From positions 1 through 6,557 of the forward strand of contig DUHF01000080.1 of the NCBI GenBank assembly GCA_013331015.1: a DNA stretch of 6,557 nucleotides, given 5' to 3'. The position numbers and the translations under genes were made by a program. Position 1 is the stretch's first letter. Each line of letters begins with the position of its first letter. This document shows positions 3,784 through 6,557 of this stretch, piece after piece. The DNA comes from Methanoregula sp. GTDB taxonomy: Archaea > Halobacteriota > Methanomicrobia > Methanomicrobiales > Methanospirillaceae. The notes below the pieces were generated by a model that saw only the letters and a list, made by a program, of their open reading frames with translations, ran no database searches and was not told the DNA's origin.

Positions 3784-6557
3784 TTATTCCAGTTTAATGA
3801 ACGCCCGCGTCTGGGTGTTGTATGGCCAGAAGCCGATGGTATCGATTGCATCGGCATCAGCGGCATGGGCATGGACCCGGATCTGGTACCCGCCCGGCGG
3901 GAGCGTAGTCATATCCAGCTGGGCGAACAACGTGCGTTGACCAACACCGGTGGTCACGATCTGTGCGAACCGGACCGGTGGATCGAAATCGTGGATGTAA
4001 TACACATCGTGGGTCACCGGACGGAACCCGGTATAGTCTGTTGTCCAGGTTACCGGGAGGGTGGAGGTCAGGGGCCCATCACCGGTGACGGTATCCGTGC
4101 GCTTGAAGTCGGAGATGGTGATGGTCTGCCACGTTGCCCCGGTAAAGACGGTGTTTTGTGTTGCGGTGAACGAACTGAGGTTTTCGAGCTTCAGAGTAGA
4201 CATTCCACCCTCGTCATCATAGAAGGTAATGACAGAATTTGGACCCATCAGGCTGATACTGCCTTCCTTGAGGACCCGGAGACGGAAATTGGTCTCCCAC
4301 GTCTCCTGGATTTTCACCGTTCCCACATCAAAGGATAAATGATGGGGGGTGTGAGCGTTCCAGTACCCGGTCATATTGTCCCAGAGCGGGCCAACCTGCG
4401 AATAACCGGTGCCGGGGATGAGGTCATGGGTTTCATTATATTTTCTTACCATGGTAGAGCCCAGTCCCGCAGGCGGGGGAATATCCGTAACCCCATCTCC
4501 AGTCGGATCCGCAACGTACATGAAAATATCACCGGTCGTGTCCAGCTGGTCATTGACGACGATGGACCCAAAATCCATATATGCCGTTGTGCCGACACCC
4601 GCAGATTCTTTCAATTCACCAGCGATTTCGGAATAAACGTTATCCAGCTTTGAACCGGAGTCGGCATGGTACCGTTTTCCTTTAGTTAAAGTCGCAAGGG
4701 TACCCATGGTATCCCAAGTAGTGCCACTCGGGCTGGAAACAGGGTTGAAGTAGATCGTGTATATCCGGATGTTATTGTTGAGGGCATAGAGGGACAGATC
4801 CTGATTAGTCCCTACACCCCCACCGCTGGTCCATGCGGTGCCTGATGGTGCCGGTAGTCCTGAGAACCAAGTATAGCGATTGCTGTAAGTGCTTGTCCAT
4901 GCATAGGTTCCGTCATCGTAACCCGTCCCTCGGCCAAGCGGATCGCCGTAATAATTGAATTCACCGTCACTCATCAGAACAATCGCCTGGATTGATTTCG
5001 GGTTGGTATTTCTGTTGCTGTTAACATCCTGAATTGCATACAGAAGTGCCTGTCGTGTTGGGGTGTATCCTCCCTGAGCAATACTGTTAATCTTTGCTTT
5101 TACTGTGGCAAAATCAAGAGAGAGGGAATTGTCCAGTGTTGAGGTACCGCCGTAAGTGACAAGCCCTACCTGATCACCGGATGACATATTATTCACGAAA
5201 TTCGTTGCTGCCGCTTTTGCCCAGTAGAGACGGGTCTGTCCATCCATCGCGGTATTCATACTCCCGGATCTATCGATAACCAGCATCGCATCAACCGGAT
5301 TCGGCCGGAGTGCCCACCCGTCACCTTTGAGCATCAAGTGGACATCGATGGTATCACCGACAGTAACCTGCGAGGGAGTGATTTCCATCACTGCACTCAG
5401 GTAGGGATAATTTTTCCAAGTGAGATCAACATCCCGCTGGACACCATTCCAAGTTGCAGTGACGGTGCCGGTGCCGGTTGCACTCGGCTCATAATTGGGT
5501 TGGCCAAATACTGAGAATTCCGTTGGATAGAAATCGGCTGAAGCAATGCCGTAAGCATTGGTGGTATCAGTTTTTGTCAGTAATTCTGAGGTCGAGTCAA
5601 AAGAGGGAGTTTTTGTTGTATAACCTACGGTGGCTGGAGTGTACTGGATATTATGGAGGGTAAATACCACTTCTTCACCGGAAACCGGGTTGCCAACGAT
5701 ATCAACTACCTTGGCAGATACCGTGGATTTTATCCCCGGGTTCACATCGCGGCTCGGCATCGACTGCGGGTTTGCCGTGATCTCAACGTTTGACGGGCTG
5801 CTGTTGTAGAAGCGTACCGTCATGGTATTGGTTACCGACGGGTTGTTTACCGCCTTTGCGGTTAACTCATATGAACCGGTGAAGGACTTTGGCCCGAACG
5901 TATACCATACATCCCCGTTTGCCATGGTCAGCTGATCTGGATAAAACCGGGGCTCTGAAGTCGAGAAGTTGAGGGGCTGGCCAACCGTGGGATTGTCAAA
6001 CTCGTCATAGAGGATATAACGGAGAGTAAACTGGCTCGTCCCGTCAGCAATAACGGTCGGAGGTGATCCGCTGGGATCGATCATTGCATCCATCCGGTGA
6101 GGTACTGCATTCGAGATTGCTACAATCGATCTCATCTTATCGGGTATGCTGCCGAACCGGTCCAGCAAAATGTTATTCGAACCGGCCCGTGAAGTCAGGC
6201 TGATAATTGCGGATATGTTGCCATTCGCGTCAAGGGTTTTGGAGACATCATGAGGAAGCATTGCGCCTTCAACAAAACCACAGTCATCCGGCGAAGGACC
6301 GTGGACGTGGAGCGAAACGGTATGGATCTCAGCCGGGTTTCGGGAGTCGATGAGGTTACCCCAACGGTCAGTGAAGGTGATCGTGAGCGGCGCCTGGCTC
6401 TTGACCGTCCCCGATGCCGGAAGGGAGAAGATGGGGACATAGGGGCTGTCGTGGTCGATATTCTGGTCAATATTTGTCGGGATGGCGTTTACGAGCGTAT
6501 CGTATTGGGCAGTTGCATTGATATGAGCCGTCCCGCTTCGTGTCTTCACCCTGAATA
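3784..6557 (-). CDS. Large surface protein with Ig-like repeats and a vWA domain (5' partial)
   Basis: The frame runs off the right edge; the GTG at 6549 is only the first start-like codon, there is no signal peptide, and residues 5-16 look like the last strand of an earlier Ig-like domain. Counting from that GTG (921 residues): invasin-type Ig-like domains at about 40-145, 150-248 and 252-378 (the last with DIVGNPVSGEEVVFTL). A vWA domain follows at about 420-645, with a complete MIDAS site: DRSGS (426-430), Thr496 in GGYTPT and Asp528 in MSDGE. A beta-rich region (650-800) contains a possible Ca-binding loop DPTGDGVTD (681-689), and a final Ig/Fn3-like domain (806-921) ends at LE. Many N-X-S/T sequons suit a glycosylated extracellular protein. 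It probably binds a metal-dependent ligand in adhesion or cell-surface assembly; the ligand is unknown. No C-terminal membrane anchor is visible. Confidence 0.85.
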   Translation of the reverse strand, partial: FRVKTRSGTAHINATAQYDTLVNAIPTNIDQNIDHDSPYVPIFSLPASGTVKSQAPLTITFTDRWGNLIDSRNPAEIHTVSLHVHGPSPDDCGFVEGAMLPHDVSKTLDANGNISAIISLTSRAGSNNILLDRFGSIPDKMRSIVAISNAVPHRMDAMIDPSGSPPTVIADGTSQFTLRYILYDEFDNPTVGQPLNFSTSEPRFYPDQLTMANGDVWYTFGPKSFTGSYELTAKAVNNPSVTNTMTVRFYNSSPSNVEITANPQSMPSRDVNPGIKSTVSAKVVDIVGNPVSGEEVVFTLHNIQYTPATVGYTTKTPSFDSTSELLTKTDTTNAYGIASADFYPTEFSVFGQPNYEPSATGTGTVTATWNGVQRDVDLTWKNYPYLSAVMEITPSQVTVGDTIDVHLMLKGDGWALRPNPVDAMLVIDRSGSMNTAMDGQTRLYWAKAAATNFVNNMSSGDQVGLVTYGGTSTLDNSLSLDFATVKAKINSIAQGGYTPTRQALLYAIQDVNSNRNTNPKSIQAIVLMSDGEFNYYGDPLGRGTGYDDGTYAWTSTYSNRYTWFSGLPAPSGTAWTSGGGVGTNQDLSLYALNNNIRIYTIYFNPVSSPSGTTWDTMGTLATLTKGKRYHADSGSKLDNVYSEIAGELKESAGVGTTAYMDFGSIVVNDQLDTTGDIFMYVADPTGDGVTDIPPPAGLGSTMVRKYNETHDLIPGTGYSQVGPLWDNMTGYWNAHTPHHLSFDVGTVKIQETWETNFRLRVLKEGSISLMGPNSVITFYDDEGGMSTLKLENLSSFTATQNTVFTGATWQTITISDFKRTDTVTGDGPLTSTLPVTWTTDYTGFRPVTHDVYYIHDFDPPVRFAQIVTTGVGQRTLFAQLDMTTLPPGGYQIRVHAHAADADAIDTIGFWPYNTQTRAFIKLE

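Noticed and set aside
3682..4338. 218-codon plus-strand open frame
   Set aside because: It lies antisense to the vWA gene, is low in family-like pattern, and is explained as a shadow of a GC-rich coding strand.
6547..6549. GTG at 6549 as start of the vWA protein
   Set aside because: The frame stays open to the edge, there is no signal peptide, and the first residues look like the end of another Ig-like domain.

Overview
The window reads as a methanogenic archaeon, most probably of the Methanomicrobiales (Methanoregula or Methanosphaerula type). This rests on a CetZ-family tubulin/FtsZ homologue, the euryarchaeal nitrogen repressor NrpR, an archaeal-type dUTPase of the dCTP deaminase superfamily, a tRNA gene without encoded CCA and next to AT-rich archaeal-style promoter sequence, and a large Ig-like/vWA surface protein of a kind common in these methanogens. 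The genus is inference.

Layout. (1) 1-2138, plus strand: 3' part of a CetZ-like gene. It is open through the left edge, so the first ATG (153) is not its start. Its tubulin signature loop is degenerate after GGG, it carries a basic insertion, and it ends in a disordered tail of about 386 residues. (2) 2139-3529, minus strand: a two-gene unit, dut then nrpR, 2 nt apart. nrpR converges on the CetZ gene with no intergenic base; the two stop codons form the palindrome TGATCA. (3) 3530-3587: a short divergent promoter region holding an 8-bp inverted repeat between dut and a tRNA. (4) 3588-3659, plus strand: tRNA-Arg(UCG), followed by a T run. (5) 3660-3783: intergenic, with a small hairpin, a purine-rich tract and T-run terminator candidates. 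(6) 3784-6557, minus strand: C-terminal 924 or so codons of a large extracellular protein (Ig-like domains, a vWA domain with intact MIDAS motif, then beta-rich domains), open through the right edge.

How the genes relate. dut and nrpR look co-transcribed, since the nrpR ribosome binding site lies inside the end of dut. NrpR is a 2-oxoglutarate-responsive repressor of nitrogen assimilation and Dut removes dUTP, so the pairing has no obvious pathway logic. The CetZ-like protein and the vWA protein appear functionally independent neighbours. I see no mobile element, CRISPR array or defence system. The most unusual item is the CetZ-like protein with altered nucleotide loop, basic insertion and giant tail.
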